Under the pieces are notes generated by a model. That model worked only from the letters and a program-made list of their open reading frames with translations. It was not told where the DNA came from and searched no databases. A program made the position numbers and the translations under genes. A DNA stretch of 7,166 nucleotides from Treponema sp. (GTDB lineage: Bacteria > Spirochaetota > Spirochaetia > Treponematales > Breznakiellaceae). Of the stretch, positions 6,816-7,166 are shown piece by piece (the first letter of the stretch is position 1; every line of letters starts with the position of its first letter). The stretch lies in NCBI GenBank assembly GCA_031266695.1, contig JAISAK010000127.1, forward strand, positions 1 to 7,166, read 5' to 3'.

Positions 6816-6833
6816 AGAGTATGATATGATAAA
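6808..6833. repeat. 8-bp dyad upstream of the methyltransferase, possible operator
   Basis: TTTATCAT (6808-6815) is the exact reverse complement of ATGATAAA (6826-6833), with 10 nt between. Another ATGAT at 6821-6825 can pair with the left arm in a tighter form. The dyad centre is about 32 bp before the ATG and overlaps possible -10 boxes, where a repressor or restriction-modification control protein could act. No regulator gene is visible, so function is inferred from position only. Confidence 0.4.
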
Positions 6834-6839
6834 ACCAGT

Positions 6840-6846
6840 AGAAGGA
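6840..6846 (+). promoter_or_regulatory. Ribosome binding site of the methyltransferase gene
   Basis: AGAAGGA with a 6-nt spacer to the ATG at 6853. It favours this start over the in-frame ATG at 6826, which would add nine residues (MIKPVEGSP) and lacks a clear ribosome site. Confidence 0.75.
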
Positions 6847-6852
6847 TCGCCC

Positions 6853-7166
6853 ATGTCGCAGCAGCTTGACAGGTTTATAAACCTCTTGGAAGACATCTTT
6901 GAACTCAAAAAGTCCGACCTCGACTTCGGAATTTACCGGATTTTGAATCTCCGTAATGCGGGAATTTCAGAATTTCTCCATAAAAAACTCCCAAAACAGG
7001 TTACAGATACCCTCAAAACCGTGGCCGGCCCTGACAAGTCAGTTATAAAGAAAAAAATGGCGGAACTTGAAATTGAAGCAAGAAAATTCAAGGCAGACCC
7101 CGAAGGCAGCGAAGAATACGTATCGCTCAAGAATCTGCTCGAACTGAGTACAGATATGGACAGCCT
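6853..7166 (+). CDS. Probable type III-like (Mod family) adenine-specific DNA methyltransferase, N-terminal 104 codons (partial)
   Basis: The frame opens at ATG 6853 with a good ribosome site and runs off the window without a stop. The start MSQQLDRFINLLEDIFEL followed by KKSDLDFGIYRILNLR and ISEFLHKKLP resembles the N-terminus of large adenine-specific DNA methyltransferases of type III-like restriction-modification loci, where a helical segment leads to a 'DLDFGIYRI(M/L)N' signature. Residues about 60-80 are charged and helical (KKKMAELEIEARKF) and may be a short coiled coil, before a Gly/Glu-rich turn and another helix. The catalytic motifs (FxGxG and DPPY) would lie outside the window, so activity is not shown. 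Such proteins methylate host DNA, usually alongside a helicase-nuclease encoded downstream. At about 43% GC it is lower than gltBD, which suits a transferred defence gene. The family call is from recall of the signature. Confidence 0.6.
   Translation, partial: MSQQLDRFINLLEDIFELKKSDLDFGIYRILNLRNAGISEFLHKKLPKQVTDTLKTVAGPDKSVIKKKMAELEIEARKFKADPEGSEEYVSLKNLLELSTDMDS

Larger units (their letters stand above)
6630..6824 (+). pseudogene. Small reading frame interrupted by an in-frame TAA
   Basis: An ATG at 6630-6632, 9 nt after AAAGG (6616-6620), opens MAECIWVIN and then meets TAA at 6657-6659. The same frame continues open for another 54 codons to TGA at 6822-6824, including ISQVVEGRAQFSYRRYAASG and SSIKIAGRVVAVYHRV. 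No ATG, GTG or TTG follows the TAA in this frame until GTG at 6801, so the second part has no start of its own. Read through, the product would be 64 residues, with no signal peptide or membrane segment and no family that I recognise. It ends 28 nt before the methyltransferase ATG, and the promoter at 6564-6592 is correctly placed for it. Interpretations are a small gene killed by a nonsense mutation, a 9-residue leader peptide controlling the next gene, or chance open sequence. I cannot choose firmly. Confidence 0.3.
6433..6852. other. Divergent intergenic region between gltB and the methyltransferase gene
   Basis: This 420-nt AT-rich stretch holds no long intact gene. From left to right it contains the gltB ribosome site, a region where the gltB promoter should lie but where I find no pair of -35/-10 boxes with good match and spacing on the minus strand, two related perfect inverted repeats (6488-6516 and 6531-6572), a rightward promoter (6564-6592), a 12-bp palindrome with a short direct repeat (6586-6608), a small reading frame interrupted by TAA (6630-6824), and a dyad with promoter-like boxes just before the methyltransferase (6787-6833). 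Both flanking genes are transcribed away from it. Confidence 0.9.

Noticed and set aside
6826..6852. Earlier in-frame ATG at 6826 as the methyltransferase start
   Set aside because: It lies in the right arm of the dyad and has no purine-rich ribosome site. The ATG at 6853 has AGAAGGA at 6-nt spacing and gives the expected family N-terminus.
6579..6908. Minus-strand frame of 109 codons overlapping the methyltransferase start
   Set aside because: It is antisense to the 5' end of the methyltransferase and the broken small ORF, is Cys/Tyr/Ser-rich without motifs, and has no convincing ribosome site.

Overview
The window is bacterial chromosome and falls into two compositionally different parts. 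Positions 1 to about 6430 are GC-rich (lines I counted by hand range from about 42% to 72%, mostly near 60%). They hold the 3' end of a gene resembling a methionine-ABC substrate-binding lipoprotein (+ strand) and, on the - strand, a complete two-gene operon for NADPH-dependent glutamate synthase (GOGAT), gltB then gltD. Positions from about 6433 to the end are AT-richer (one repeat line is about 33% GC; the right-hand gene is about 43%). They hold a repeat-laden intergenic region and the first 104 codons of a probable DNA methyltransferase of a restriction-modification or related defence locus (+ strand). The protein style (bacterial NADPH-type GOGAT, MetQ-like lipoprotein) and base composition would suit a termite-gut-type spirochaete or another moderately GC-rich anaerobe, but nothing in the window fixes the taxon.

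Layout. The MetQ-like end stops at 116 and converges on gltD, which stops at 122, leaving only 5 nt between them. gltD (1600 to 122, GTG start) lies 23 nt downstream of gltB (6432 to 1624), and both have strong Shine-Dalgarno sequences. GltB frees ammonia from glutamine and channels it to 2-oxoglutarate at its FMN/[3Fe-4S] site. GltD takes electrons from NADPH and passes them through FAD and its iron-sulfur clusters to GltB. All cluster, nucleotide-binding and nucleophile motifs I looked for are intact, so the enzyme should be functional. Both subunits carry unusual Gly/Ala/Pro-rich insertions.

The 420-nt divergent region (6433-6852) is the most structured non-genic part. It contains two perfect inverted repeats sharing one 8-bp core (TTGTCAGG, four copies), a near-consensus sigma-70 promoter pointing right whose -35 box lies in the second repeat, a small reading frame broken by an in-frame TAA, and a further dyad and promoter-like sequence just before the methyltransferase start. 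Because the methyltransferase gene runs off the window, its system type cannot be settled here. I see no tRNA, rRNA, CRISPR array or transposase, and no undescribed multi-gene system that can be demonstrated inside these 7.2 kb. The best leads are the twin repeats and the interrupted small ORF.
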